A stretch of DNA of 64,000 bases from Acidobacteriota bacterium (GTDB lineage: Bacteria; Acidobacteriota; Aminicenantia; Aminicenantales; Saccharicenantaceae). The notes below the pieces were generated by a model, which saw only the letters and a list, made by a program, of their open reading frames with translations, was not told the origin of the DNA and ran no database searches. The position numbers were made by a program, and so were the translations under genes. Shown here in pieces: positions 17,226 to 25,466 of this stretch; position 1 is the first letter of the stretch, and each line of letters starts with the position of its first letter. Location of the stretch: positions 512,567-576,566 of the forward strand of contig JBDKSB010000001.1 of the NCBI GenBank assembly GCA_039683095.1, in the 5' to 3' direction.

Positions 17226-18794
17226 TCACCGCAGCTTGAGCTTGAGGACCTTGCCCGCTTCGTTCTTGGGCAGGGCCTGGCGGATCTCGTAGAGCTTGGG
17301 GATCTTGTAGACGGCCAGGTGCTTCTGGAGGAAGGCCGGGAGCTCCTCGGCCAGGCCCTCGGGGGCCCCCTTTTTGAGGACGAGGAACGCCTTGGGGGCC
17401 TCTCCGAGGACCTCGTCCGGGACGCCGATGACAGCCACCTCGGCGACGGATGGGTGCTCGTGGAGGGCTTCTTCGATCTCCTTGGCGCTCACCCGGTTGC
17501 CCCCGATCTTGATCATGTCCTTGGTCCGCCCGACGACGAAGAGGAAGCCCTCCTCGTCCATCCGCCCGATGTCGCCGGTGTAATAGAGCCCGTTCCGCAG
17601 GACCTTGTCCGTTTCCTCGGGGTGGTTCCAGTAACCTGACATGATGTTCGAGCCCCGGGCGGCGATCTCGCCCTCCGCGCCGGCGGGCAGGGGGCGGCCC
17701 CGGTCGTCGGCGACGAAGAGCTCGACGTTGGCGATGGGCTTGCCGATGGAGCCCCACTTGCGGGGCAGGTCGGCCGGGTCGAGATACGAGAGCCGGGCCG
17801 AGGCCTCGGTCGCCCCGTACATGATGAACAGGCGGGCCGGGGCGAAGGCCTTGGCCACCTCCTTCTGGACGGACGGGGCCATGGCGCCGCCGGCCTGGGT
17901 CACGTAGCGGAGCTTGGGGAACGACATGGCCTTGAGATTGGACCGGCTCAGCAGGATGCTGTAGGTCGACGGCACGCCGGCGAAACCGGTCGCCTCCTGG
18001 TCCCGCATGGTCTGGAGGATGACGTTGGGGTAGAGGAACCGGTTGTCCACGATGACCGAGCCGCCGACGCAGAAATGGGTGTTCAGGAGCGACTTGCCGT
18101 AGATGTAATAGAAGGGCAGGACGGCCAGGACCCGGTCGTCGGCCGTCAGCTCGAGGTAGTCGACGATCGAGCGGGTGTTGGAGACGATGTTGAGATGCGA
18201 CAGCACGGCTCCCCGCGGCTTCCCCGTGCTGCCCGACGTGTAGACGATGGAGGCGACGTCGAGATCGATCTGGCGCACGCCGGGATCGCCGCCGGGCCGG
18301 CCCTCCATGGCTTCGGGCAGGCGGATGAGCGCTCCGCCCGGCAGGCCGGCGGGCGCGTCCTTCGGCCCGTTCCAGACACAGACGGCCTCGAGCGGCCAGC
18401 CGGAGAGGGGACCCGCGCCGTCCGGTCCGGCCGCGGCGGGCGAAAAGGCCCTGGCCGCGAGCCGGTGGCTGGCCACGAGGAACCGGACGCCGCAATCCCG
18501 GACTATATAGGCGACATCCTCCGCGGTGTTCTCCGTGTTCAGGGCCACCGTCGTGCCGCCCGCCTTGAGCGCGGCGTAATAGCTCACGACGTACTCGGCG
18601 GAGTTCTCGATGAACAGGGCCACGCGGTCGCCCCGCTTGAGGCCGCGGTCGATCAGGAGGCGGGCCAGCCGGTTCGCCCGGCCGTTCAGGTCGCCGTAGG
18701 CGTGCCAGATCCCCCCGGCGAAAAGGGCCGGCTTGTCCGGCCGCCGGGCGGCGGAATCCTCGAGGAAGTCATGAACAAGCTTCGTATATCCCAT
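17226..18794 (-). CDS. AMP-forming acyl-CoA synthetase/ligase family protein
   Basis: 522 residues of the ANL superfamily. The P-loop-like motif SIVYTSGSTGKPRGA lies near residue 180, YGATEASARLSYL is the A5-like adenine motif, and YYTGDIGRMDEEGFLFVVGRTKDMIKIGGNRVSAKEIEEAL covers the hinge Asp and A8 region. The C-terminal AKNEAGKVLK-type lysine motif is present as LPKNEAGKVLKLKLR. It activates a carboxylate as an acyl-adenylate. It is co-directional with, and 34 bp after, the NadE-like gene. Adenylate-forming ligases of this type are found in exosortase and exopolysaccharide loci, where they may supply acyl groups for glycan modification; the substrate is not deducible. The start ATG 18794 has a GGGGAA ribosome site. 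Confidence 0.85.
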   Translation of the reverse strand: MGYTKLVHDFLEDSAARRPDKPALFAGGIWHAYGDLNGRANRLARLLIDRGLKRGDRVALFIENSAEYVVSYYAALKAGGTTVALNTENTAEDVAYIVRDCGVRFLVASHRLAARAFSPAAAGPDGAGPLSGWPLEAVCVWNGPKDAPAGLPGGALIRLPEAMEGRPGGDPGVRQIDLDVASIVYTSGSTGKPRGAVLSHLNIVSNTRSIVDYLELTADDRVLAVLPFYYIYGKSLLNTHFCVGGSVIVDNRFLYPNVILQTMRDQEATGFAGVPSTYSILLSRSNLKAMSFPKLRYVTQAGGAMAPSVQKEVAKAFAPARLFIMYGATEASARLSYLDPADLPRKWGSIGKPIANVELFVADDRGRPLPAGAEGEIAARGSNIMSGYWNHPEETDKVLRNGLYYTGDIGRMDEEGFLFVVGRTKDMIKIGGNRVSAKEIEEALHEHPSVAEVAVIGVPDEVLGEAPKAFLVLKKGAPEGLAEELPAFLQKHLAVYKIPKLYEIRQALPKNEAGKVLKLKLR

Positions 18795-18828
18795 GGATCG
18801 TTCCCCGGCCCGCCGGGCCGGCGCGGTC

Positions 18829-19794
18829 CTAGCCGATGTGCCGGGGCTCCGCCCTCAGGTACTCGGTGGCCTTGATCTTGCGCCTGATGTCGTTCTGGAT
18901 GTTGACGACCCGGGCCTCGTCCAGCCCGAGCTCCCGGGCCGCTTCGCCGGCCGGGACGTTCTTTTCCATGGCGTACCAGATGAGGTCGCCGATCTCGAAG
19001 GGGACGCGGAAGAAGAACTCCTCCTGGGTGCATTCGGCGCTGTAGGTGTCGGTCGTCGGCGTGCGCTCCTGGATCTCCCGCGGCACCCCCAGGTAGGCGG
19101 CCATCTGGAAGACCTGGGTCTTGAAGAGATGGGCGATCGGCTTGAGATCGGCCCCGCCGTCGCCGTACTTGACGAAGAAGCCCTGCTCGTGCTCGTTCTT
19201 GTTGCCCGTCCCGATGACGGCGTAATTCAGGCGGTCGGCGTGGTAATAGAGCATGGACATCCGGCTGCGCTGCTTGAAGTTGGAGGCGGCGACGATCTGG
19301 AGGTATTCCTTGAGCGGGATCCGCTCGGTCTTCTCCTCGCCCTCGGGCGAGATGATCTTAAGCCGGAAAACGTTGATCTGGTCCTTTTCGCCGAGCGCCG
19401 AGGGCAGGATGATCTTGGCCCGGTACGTGGAGTCGTACTCGGGGAAGACGTTCTTCATGGCCTCGTCGCGGCGGCGATAGGTCCCGAAGCCGGCCAGGGC
19501 CGAGGTCATGTCCTCGACGATGTACGGGACGCCGTATTGACGCGCCAGCTTCCTGGCCAGGACGGCGCTGAGGGGGTTGGAGTCGGACTCGGGCATGGTG
19601 ATCCCCAGGACCTTCTCCGGGCCGAAGGCCCTGGCGCTCAGGGCCAGGCAAACGCTCGAGTCGATCCCGCCGCTGATGCCCACGACGGCCCCCTGCCGAT
19701 GGAGGTCGCGGCCGACGATCTGCCGCATCCTCTCGACTATCCGGGCGGCTTCGGCGGCGGCGTCGATCTTGATATCGTTCTTCGAAAAAGGCAT
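18829..19794 (-). CDS. nadE: NAD+ synthase-like ATP pyrophosphatase (NadE family)
   Basis: 321 residues, longer than typical ammonia-dependent NadE (about 275). The PP-loop is GISGGIDSS near residue 40. Further NadE signatures are TPTTDTYSAECTQEEFFF and IGTGNKNEHEQGFFVKYGDGGADLKPIAHLFKTQV, the synthetase active-site region. The family amidates deamido-NAD using ammonia. There is an insert around residues 95-150 (YRRRDEAMKNVFPEYDS..., FRLKIISPEGEEKTERIP). Sitting in a glycan locus directly before an acyl-adenylating enzyme, it could be an ordinary NadE or a diverged relative amidating another substrate. It has its own promoter and a GGGAGG ribosome site. Confidence 0.8.
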   Translation of the reverse strand: MPFSKNDIKIDAAAEAARIVERMRQIVGRDLHRQGAVVGISGGIDSSVCLALSARAFGPEKVLGITMPESDSNPLSAVLARKLARQYGVPYIVEDMTSALAGFGTYRRRDEAMKNVFPEYDSTYRAKIILPSALGEKDQINVFRLKIISPEGEEKTERIPLKEYLQIVAASNFKQRSRMSMLYYHADRLNYAVIGTGNKNEHEQGFFVKYGDGGADLKPIAHLFKTQVFQMAAYLGVPREIQERTPTTDTYSAECTQEEFFFRVPFEIGDLIWYAMEKNVPAGEAARELGLDEARVVNIQNDIRRKIKATEYLRAEPRHIG

Positions 19795-19819
19795 GTGATC
19801 CTCCCGTGATGCGCCTGCT

Positions 19820-19849
19820 ACGATATCCCAGCGCGGCGGAAAGTGTCAA
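19820..19849 (-). promoter_or_regulatory. Promoter of the nadE-ligase operon
   Basis: Minus strand TTGACA (19849-19844), 18-bp spacer, TATCGT (19825-19820), about 25 bases before ATG 19794. Confidence 0.5.
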
Positions 19850-19895
19850 GGCGTGACCGGGCGGGCGAGGGCCTTCGGGAACGGCGCCGCGGGGG

Positions 19896-20726
19896 CTAGC
19901 GGCCCGGCCGCTCGGCGAGGAAGCGCAGAAGCTCGATCGCGACGATTTGCCGCCCCGCGGCGTTGAGATGGCCGCCGTCGCTGGTATAGGGGCGATAGAG
20001 GAGTTCGTAGCGCCGGCCGTCCTTCTCGAAGGTGGCCTTATGGTCCCCGTCGATCCGCGACTCGATCGAGGCCAGGTCGAACAGGGACCCCCGGAACCGC
20101 TCCCTCAGCAGGTCGTTGTAGGCGTTCCTCTTGACGTTGTCGGCTTCTTCCCAGGGCAGCCTCCCCAGGATCCTCTTCAGGCGGGCCTTGATCCCGACGG
20201 GACGGGAGGTCAAGGGAACGGTGACCGTGATGAAATCGACGCCGGGATGATCAGCTTTCAGGGCGGCCAGGGCCTCCGCGTATTCCTTGAAGAGCGCCTC
20301 GACGTCGGTCGTGTGGTCGATATCGACGAAGCAGAGCTTCATGAAGGCGACGTCGACCGAGCGGCCGACCCCGCTGTCCATGATCTCCCGGAACCGCCGG
20401 ATCTTCGAGCCCGGGTCCCTGTTCGCCCCGATGAGGGCATGGGCGAAGACGGGGCCGGAGAAGTCCGCGGGGTCAGCCGTCTCCCGGATGTTCAGCCTGA
20501 TCGCCGGACGACGCTCCATGACCTCCCGGAGGCCCTGGACGATGTTCACGCCGACGGACTTGTGGCCGAAAAAGACCTTCTTCTGTGAAAGGGCTTCCCA
20601 CTTCGTCCCGGGCACGGCATCCAGATCGGCTTGGATCCGATGGAGATAAGCCATGTTATTTCCCCCGCAGGCCGCTAAAAGGATCATGGGCAGGGCCAGG
20701 AGCGGACGGTAGCTCGACTTCGCCAT
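19896..20726 (-). CDS. SGNH-like lipoprotein
   Basis: 276 residues. Lipoprotein signal with lipobox LLAAC (Cys about residue 20). The domain opens with KVFFGHKSVGVNIVQGL, has VDVAFMKLCFVDID in the middle, and closes with SDGGHLNAAGRQIVAIELL. This matches the SGNH-like pattern with the Ser of GHKSVG as candidate nucleophile and the His of GGHLNA as base. The same (F/Y)GHxSxG block occurs in the PKD lipoprotein at 10206. It is probably a periplasmic or outer-membrane-anchored esterase or acyltransferase acting on surface glycan. It has its own promoter and is followed, 101 bp on, by nadE. Confidence 0.7.
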   Translation of the reverse strand: MAKSSYRPLLALPMILLAACGGNNMAYLHRIQADLDAVPGTKWEALSQKKVFFGHKSVGVNIVQGLREVMERRPAIRLNIRETADPADFSGPVFAHALIGANRDPGSKIRRFREIMDSGVGRSVDVAFMKLCFVDIDHTTDVEALFKEYAEALAALKADHPGVDFITVTVPLTSRPVGIKARLKRILGRLPWEEADNVKRNAYNDLLRERFRGSLFDLASIESRIDGDHKATFEKDGRRYELLYRPYTSDGGHLNAAGRQIVAIELLRFLAERPGR

Positions 20727-20783
20727 CTCGGTCCTCCACGCTTTCGCGGCCGGTATCAGCCCGGATCAAACGACCGGGATATG

Positions 20784-20813
20784 AGTTTACCTTCTGAAAA
20801 GGCGTCCAGTCAA
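20784..20813 (-). promoter_or_regulatory. Promoter of the SGNH lipoprotein gene
   Basis: Minus strand TTGACT (20813-20808), 18-bp spacer, TAAACT (20789-20784). It lies in the 181-bp gap between 20727 and 20907. Confidence 0.5.
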
Positions 20814-20907
20814 TCGGACCGACGCTCGACCATGAGCGTCATTCGCCGGCCCAGGATCGGCGGGCGGGGTAGGCTCGGGCGGCGAAGGAAGGCGGCAGGC
20901 CCGGAAC

Positions 20908-21981
20908 CTAACCGAGCGGCAGGTCGTCGGACTTCATGTCGACCTGGCGCAGGACGTCCTCGATGACCGCCGGATCGACCCGGTCCTCTTTTTCGAGCCG
21001 GGCGGCCGCCTCCTCGCGCGTCATCATGCCTTCCCGGATCATCTTGCTGAAGAGGTCCCGGAGCTCGGTCACGCCGACGGTCGCGGCGTACATCTTCCGG
21101 CGGACGTAATCGAGCCGGCAGTCGAAACGCCAGGAGGATTCGACCTCGGGCGATCTCTCCCAGCCGAGGAAGGCCTTGGCCTTGTCCTCGACCTCGCGCT
21201 CGTTCCAGGGGAGATAGTCGAAAAGCCGGATGACCTGGATGTCCTTGTACCGCTTCCGGAGATAGGGCGAGCTGTGGCTGGCCCCCAGGTACATCGACAG
21301 GATGAGCGGCCACGACAAGGTCAAATAGCGGGGATTGGCCGCGAGCTCCTTGGCCGTCCGTCCGATGATCCGGGGGATGTTCGTGAGCTTGTGGTAGGTC
21401 CGGGACCCGCCGAAGGCCGCTTTCTTGAACGAGGCCGTCTCCAGCGGGTTGCTGCCGATGACGATGAGCGAGATGTCGTTCTTCCGGGCGATCTTGAAGA
21501 TCGTCGGCCACCAGTTCTTGCAGTGGGCGCAGACGATGGGGATGAGCGCGGACGACGGCCGCCTGGCCCAGATGCGCAGCGCCTTCTTGGTCGCGCGGAC
21601 ATGCTCACCCTGGGGGAAACCCCAGCCGACGACCTCGACGCCGAGGGCTTCCGAGGCGCGCCGCATGTTCTCGACGGCCTGCGGCGAGGTGAACGGATTG
21701 TCGTAGTGGATGCAGAGGACCCGCATCCCGTAGTCTTTGACCAGCTTGTAGAGGGTGTAGGTGCTGTCGCGGCCGCCGCTCAGGCCGACCATGCAGTCGT
21801 ATTTCTTGTCCTTTGTCTTCTCCTTGTACGTCCGCAGAAGCTCCAGGAGCTTGTCCTCCCCCTGGACGTTCAGCTTGGACTCATAGGTCGCGCAGTAGTT
21901 GCAGACCCCGTCCGCGTCGAATGAGATCCCGGGGGTCGTCTCGGTGAGAAGACAGCGGGTGCAGGTCCTTTTTTCGGCCAT
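20908..21981 (-). CDS. N-acetyl sugar amidotransferase
   Basis: 357 residues. A zinc ribbon (C7/C10, C27/C30) precedes the PP-loop VGLSGGRDSTYTLYKL near residue 65, and later motifs include VCAHCKNWWPTIFKIA and YLPWNEREVE. This is the full layout of the WbpG/PseA-like sugar amidotransferases, which convert an acetamido group into an acetamidino group with ammonia from a HisF/HisH-like partner. It is the full-length paralog of the truncated gene at 1-391. The start has an AGGAGGG ribosome site and lies 13 bp after the stop of the alpha/alpha-barrel gene, so the two form an operon. No glutaminase partner is seen in the window. Confidence 0.85.
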   Translation of the reverse strand: MAEKRTCTRCLLTETTPGISFDADGVCNYCATYESKLNVQGEDKLLELLRTYKEKTKDKKYDCMVGLSGGRDSTYTLYKLVKDYGMRVLCIHYDNPFTSPQAVENMRRASEALGVEVVGWGFPQGEHVRATKKALRIWARRPSSALIPIVCAHCKNWWPTIFKIARKNDISLIVIGSNPLETASFKKAAFGGSRTYHKLTNIPRIIGRTAKELAANPRYLTLSWPLILSMYLGASHSSPYLRKRYKDIQVIRLFDYLPWNEREVEDKAKAFLGWERSPEVESSWRFDCRLDYVRRKMYAATVGVTELRDLFSKMIREGMMTREEAAARLEKEDRVDPAVIEDVLRQVDMKSDDLPLG

Positions 21982-21994
21982 CTGCGTCCCTCCT

Positions 21995-23203
21995 TCAGAT
22001 CCTTGTCAGAAGATTGGCCAGCGCTTTGTACGTCGTCGCCTGGCCCCAGTGCAGCATCGGCGTCCTGTTCGTCGCATAGGGCAGCTTCTGGTAGTAGAAG
22101 TGCCCGTCGGGCGCCTGCATATGGGCGATCGTCCATTGCGCGGTCCTCAGGGCCAGGGCGAGGCATTCGGGCCGGCCCGGCGAGAATGTCGCCAGGGTGT
22201 CGATGGCCTGGGCTGCGCACTGGCTCTCGATCGGGTACCTCCGGTCGTGATAGTACCGGGGGGCCCCGTCGGGCTCGAAGAAGTGGGCCAGGTAAAACGC
22301 GAGGCCGCGGTCCAGCGCCCCCGCGTAGCGCGCGTCGGCCGTCGCGTCGATGTAGCATTTCAGGCTGTCGAGGTTGTATCCGGTGTGGTAGTTGTCGATC
22401 CAGTGGCAATTGGCGGATTCGGCGTAGAACCAGGAGCCGTCCGGGCGCTGGTGGGCGCAGGCGTAATCCATGGCCTGGCGGGCCACGGCCATGAGATCGT
22501 TGCGGCCGAAGAGCGCCCCGGTCCGCGCCAGCATGGCCGCGCCGAGCATGTTGGAGTTGTGGACCGTTGACTGGTCGAAAGCGACGTAGCTCAGGCAGAT
22601 CCCCTCCGGGGTGCTCTCCCGGGGGAGGCCGAGGATCCATTCGCAGATGCTCAGGCTGATGTCCCTGTAGCGCGGATCCTTGAGAAGCTCGTAGGCGTCG
22701 AGGTAGGCTTGGCCGATCAGGCTGGTCCAGACGATGATCGGCTCGTGAACCTTCGTCCGGACCTTGCGGCCGGAGAAGTCGAAATGGTTCCCCCAGCTGT
22801 GGTGATCGTAGAACGGCGAGCGGTTCCTGTCGAGCCAATCGAGCTCCCGGACCGCCCGGGCCTTATAGCTTTCGTCGCCGCTGAGACGGTACATCGTCAG
22901 GTAGCCCCAGGCCATGTAGCCCCGGCCTTTGGTCGATTCCAGGGGCTTGACCCCGAACAGGGGCCGGATGTTGACCGGGGACCTCTTGAAGACCTGCTGA
23001 AGGACCCTCTCGGCGAAGTAATTATGGAAGGTCAGGGGGCGGAGCCTGGAGGACAGGCCGTCGAACGGCTCATAGGCCTTGTAGTCGTGGTCTTCGACCC
23101 ATTTTTCGACGGCGCGCAGGCTGGCCAGGAGCGACCCTTTTTCGGCTTCTTGGATCATCGGGTTTCCGTATTGACAGGATTTCGATGCGAATGGCCTTGG
23201 CAT
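21995..23203 (-). CDS. Alpha/alpha-barrel (six-hairpin glycosidase-like) protein of a glycan locus
   Basis: 402 residues without a signal peptide. Repeated helical hairpins with aromatic/glycine turns such as GYMAWGYLTMYRLSGDESY, SLIGQAYLDAYELLKDPRY, NSNMLGAAMLARTGALFGR, QRPDGSWFYAESANCHWIDNYHTGY and PDGHFYYQKL indicate an (alpha/alpha)6 toroid, as in cytosolic glycosidases, epimerases and lyases. Proteins like this often accompany amidotransferase genes in polysaccharide clusters, but their reaction is unknown to me. ATG 23203 follows a TATAAG -10 by 7 bases (leaderless start); ATG 23158 (MIQEAEK...) is an alternative. It is cotranscribed with the amidotransferase. Confidence 0.7.
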   Translation of the reverse strand: MPRPFASKSCQYGNPMIQEAEKGSLLASLRAVEKWVEDHDYKAYEPFDGLSSRLRPLTFHNYFAERVLQQVFKRSPVNIRPLFGVKPLESTKGRGYMAWGYLTMYRLSGDESYKARAVRELDWLDRNRSPFYDHHSWGNHFDFSGRKVRTKVHEPIIVWTSLIGQAYLDAYELLKDPRYRDISLSICEWILGLPRESTPEGICLSYVAFDQSTVHNSNMLGAAMLARTGALFGRNDLMAVARQAMDYACAHQRPDGSWFYAESANCHWIDNYHTGYNLDSLKCYIDATADARYAGALDRGLAFYLAHFFEPDGAPRYYHDRRYPIESQCAAQAIDTLATFSPGRPECLALALRTAQWTIAHMQAPDGHFYYQKLPYATNRTPMLHWGQATTYKALANLLTRI

Positions 23204-23210
23204 GAGGCAT

Positions 23211-23238
23211 CTTATAGGAATGATAGGGATTTTGTCAA
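23211..23238 (-). promoter_or_regulatory. Promoter of the alpha/alpha-barrel-amidotransferase operon, leaderless configuration
   Basis: Minus strand TTGACA (23238-23233), 16-bp spacer, TATAAG (23216-23211); ATG 23203 begins 7 bases after the -10. It is divergent from the tRNA promoter. Confidence 0.6.
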
Positions 23239-23248
23239 ACCCCGAAGC

Positions 23249-23277
23249 TTGACAGGTCCCGGCGGCTCGCTTAACAT
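23249..23277 (+). promoter_or_regulatory. Promoter of tRNA-Val
   Basis: TTGACA (23249-23254), 17-bp spacer, TAACAT (23272-23277). The start of transcription would be about 10 bases before the mature tRNA. Confidence 0.65.
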
Positions 23278-23294
23278 ATCGCCATCAGATGTCC

Positions 23295-23370
23295 AGGCGC
23301 GTAGCTCAGTGGTAGAGCGCTTCCGTTACACGGAGGAGGTCGGGGGTTCGAATCCTTCCCGCGCCTACCA
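23295..23370 (+). tRNA. tRNA-Val (anticodon TAC), CCA encoded
   Basis: Cloverleaf read by hand: acceptor AGGCGCG pairs fully with CGCGCCT, D-arm GCTC-AGTGGTA-GAGC, anticodon arm CTTCC-GTTACAC-GGAGG with anticodon TAC, T-arm GGGGG-TTCGAAT-CCTTC, then A and an encoded CCA. It is 76 nt long, one base more than the standard count: one C seems unpaired between the T-stem and acceptor. The loop has G at position 32 where a pyrimidine is usual. The following gene begins 8 bases after CCA, so the transcript is probably shared and cut by RNases. Confidence 0.9.
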
Positions 23371-23377
23371 TGATCCC

Positions 23378-24502
23378 TTGGCCAAGACGGACGCGGGCCC
23401 CTTTTATCCCTCCGCCCCTCCCGAACGGCTCGTTTCCCTGGATTTCTTCCGGGGCTGCGTCATGTTCCTTCTGATCGGCGAGGCGACGGGGCTCTACGAT
23501 CTCCTGCTCGACCCGAGGCTCGCGGGGACGATCGTCGGCGCCGTCGGCCGCGCGCTTCAGCACCAGCCCTGGAACGGCCTGCGGCTATGGGACCTCGGCC
23601 TGCCCTTCTTCCTCCTCATCAGCGGCGTGGCCCTGGCGGTGTCCAGCGCGAACCGCTCCAAAGACGGGCAGGGGGGAGGCCTGGGGCGGATCCTTCGGCG
23701 TTCGCTCCTGCTGTTGCTCTTGGGCTGGGCTCTCTATCTCGTCAGCCCCGTCGAGAGCAACCCGCGCGGGGCCTTTCTATACGACGTCCTTCCTCATCTG
23801 GCCTTCGGAGGCCTGGTCGCGTTCCTCCTCCTCAGGCGCAAGCCGGCGGCGCAGCTGGGCGTCGCCCTCGGGCTCCTGGCGCTGACCGAAGCGCTCTACA
23901 GGCTCTGTCCGGTTCCGGGGTATAACCAGCCCTTTGTGCCGGACCACAACTTCGGGTCCTGGGTGGATCGATTGCTGACGGGGGAGCTCTCGGAAGGTCA
24001 CTGGGTGGCCTGGAACATAGTCCCCTCGGCCGCTTTCGTGATCTGGGGGACGATGGCGGGACGGCTTCTCCTGAACAAGACTTCCGTGGCCCGGAAGATC
24101 CGGACTTTGGTCGCCGCCGGCCTGACCGCCCTGGCGGCGGGACTGGCCTTGAGCGCCGTCACCCCGATCATCCGGAGGATCTCGACGAGCTCCTTCGTCC
24201 TCGTCGGCGGCGGGCTGGGCCTGCTGGCCCTGGCCTTCGCCTGCGGGCTCGTCGATGGGCTGTCCTTGCGGAAGGTCCCGGCGTTCTTCGCCGTCGTCGG
24301 GGCGAACCCGCTTTTTATCTACCTTTTCACGCAGTCGGGAGGCGCCGAGTGGTTCCAGCGGCTGGCCTCGCCCTTCACGGGGGCCTTCGCCGGCTGGATC
24401 GGCGCCTGGCCGTCCGCCGTCCTGACGAGCCTCGCCGTGTGGGGCGGCCTATGGTTCGTGTGCTTTTGGCTTTATCGGAGGAAGATCCTGATCCGGATCT
24501 AG
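23378..24502 (+). CDS. HGSNAT/DUF5009-like membrane acyltransferase
   Basis: About 374 residues with roughly ten membrane helices. The opening PPERLVSLDFFRGCVMFLLIGE and the middle DLGLPFFLLISGVALAVS match the family related to heparan-alpha-glucosaminide N-acetyltransferase, which moves acetyl groups from cytoplasmic acetyl-CoA to glucosamine-type acceptors across a membrane. It lies between the amidotransferase operon and the exosortase, so surface-glycan acetylation is plausible. The start is uncertain: no ATG precedes the PPERL motif downstream of the tRNA, so TTG 23378 is the best option, without a visible Shine-Dalgarno. It would be transcribed with tRNA-Val. Confidence 0.75.
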   Translation: MAKTDAGPFYPSAPPERLVSLDFFRGCVMFLLIGEATGLYDLLLDPRLAGTIVGAVGRALQHQPWNGLRLWDLGLPFFLLISGVALAVSSANRSKDGQGGGLGRILRRSLLLLLLGWALYLVSPVESNPRGAFLYDVLPHLAFGGLVAFLLLRRKPAAQLGVALGLLALTEALYRLCPVPGYNQPFVPDHNFGSWVDRLLTGELSEGHWVAWNIVPSAAFVIWGTMAGRLLLNKTSVARKIRTLVAAGLTALAAGLALSAVTPIIRRISTSSFVLVGGGLGLLALAFACGLVDGLSLRKVPAFFAVVGANPLFIYLFTQSGGAEWFQRLASPFTGAFAGWIGAWPSAVLTSLAVWGGLWFVCFWLYRRKILIRI

Positions 24503-24531
24503 AAGCCCCGGGAGCGGTCCCGCCCGCGGGA

Positions 24532-24560
24532 TTGACAGGCCCCGGGGGCTGTCCTATCAT
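24532..24560 (+). promoter_or_regulatory. Promoter of the exosortase gene
   Basis: TTGACA (24532-24537), 17-bp spacer, TATCAT (24555-24560), giving a leader of about 30 bases to ATG 24596. Confidence 0.65.
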
Positions 24561-24595
24561 TCACGGGACTTGCCGCACAGCCTCAGGGAGTCGTG

Positions 24596-25447
24596 ATGAG
24601 ATCAGGCGCCAAAGCCATCTGGTCCTTCGCCGCGTGCACGCTGGCCGCGGCGGCGATGGGGATCCCCCCGCTCGTTGACCTGCTGCGGCACGCCCATCCT
24701 TCCTGGTACTACACGCATATTCCCGTGATCCCGGCCATCAGCGCCTGGTTCCTCTACCGGCGCCGGAACGAGGCCTTCCCGGCGACGGGGTCCCTGTGCT
24801 GGCCCGGATTGACAGGCATGGCCGCCGGCGCCGCGCTCTTCGCCTTCGGCCGTCCCGCGGGGGCCTCGCTGAACGCCGCGGGCTTCGTCTCGGTGTCGGC
24901 AGCCCTCGTTTTCTGGTGGGGCTCGTTCCTGCTGTTGTTCGGGGCCCGGGCTTTCCGGAAAGCCCGTTTCCCGATGCTGTTCCTGATCTTCGCCGTGCCG
25001 CTTCCCACGGTCGTCATCGAGGGCATTATCAAAGCCCTGGTTTCGGCGTCGGCCGAGGTGACAGGTATCCTCTTCGCCGGGCTCGGAGTCCCCTTCGTGC
25101 GCGAGGGATCGGTGTTCCATCTGCCGGGCTTCAGCCTCGAGGTCGCCAGCGAATGCAGCGGGATCCGCTCGACGCTGGCCCTGCTGATCACGAGCATCCT
25201 GGCGGGCCAGCTCTTCCTGCGGGGGCCGCTGAAGAAGATCGTCCTCGCGGCCGCCGTCTTCCCCGTTTCCGTCTTCAAGAACGGGGTCCGGATCATGACG
25301 CTTTATCTCCTTTCTTACTTCGTGGACATGCGGATCGTCGACGGTGGGTTCCTTCACAGATCGGGGGGATTTCTCTTTTTCGGCCTGGGGCTGGTCGTGC
25401 TGGGATATGTCCTCTGGGTCCTAAGAGACTCAAAATACAGATGTTAG
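24596..25447 (+). CDS. Exosortase (PEP-CTERM sorting transpeptidase)
   Basis: 283 residues with about eight membrane helices. The exosortase/archaeosortase catalytic triad is visible: Cys187 in SECSGIRS, Arg232 in FKNGVRIMTL, and His254 in FLHRSGG. HIPVIPAISAWFLYRRR near residue 45 is also typical. Exosortases cut exported proteins at a C-terminal PEP-type motif and transfer them to a surface acceptor, usually a glycan product. Candidate substrates are the small proteins at 25535 and 29151. ATG 24596, preceded by GGGAG, is chosen over GTG 24593. It has its own promoter, and its stop lies 87 bp before the first small substrate gene. I cannot assign a subclass. Confidence 0.9.
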   Translation: MRSGAKAIWSFAACTLAAAAMGIPPLVDLLRHAHPSWYYTHIPVIPAISAWFLYRRRNEAFPATGSLCWPGLTGMAAGAALFAFGRPAGASLNAAGFVSVSAALVFWWGSFLLLFGARAFRKARFPMLFLIFAVPLPTVVIEGIIKALVSASAEVTGILFAGLGVPFVREGSVFHLPGFSLEVASECSGIRSTLALLITSILAGQLFLRGPLKKIVLAAAVFPVSVFKNGVRIMTLYLLSYFVDMRIVDGGFLHRSGGFLFFGLGLVVLGYVLWVLRDSKYRC

Positions 25448-25466
25448 AGCGGTGCCGGGGCTCGTC

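Noticed and set aside
23295-23370. tRNA-Val as a possible integration site of a mobile element
   Set aside because: No integrase, phage gene or obvious duplicated tRNA 3' end was seen nearby; flanking genes fit the local glycan locus.
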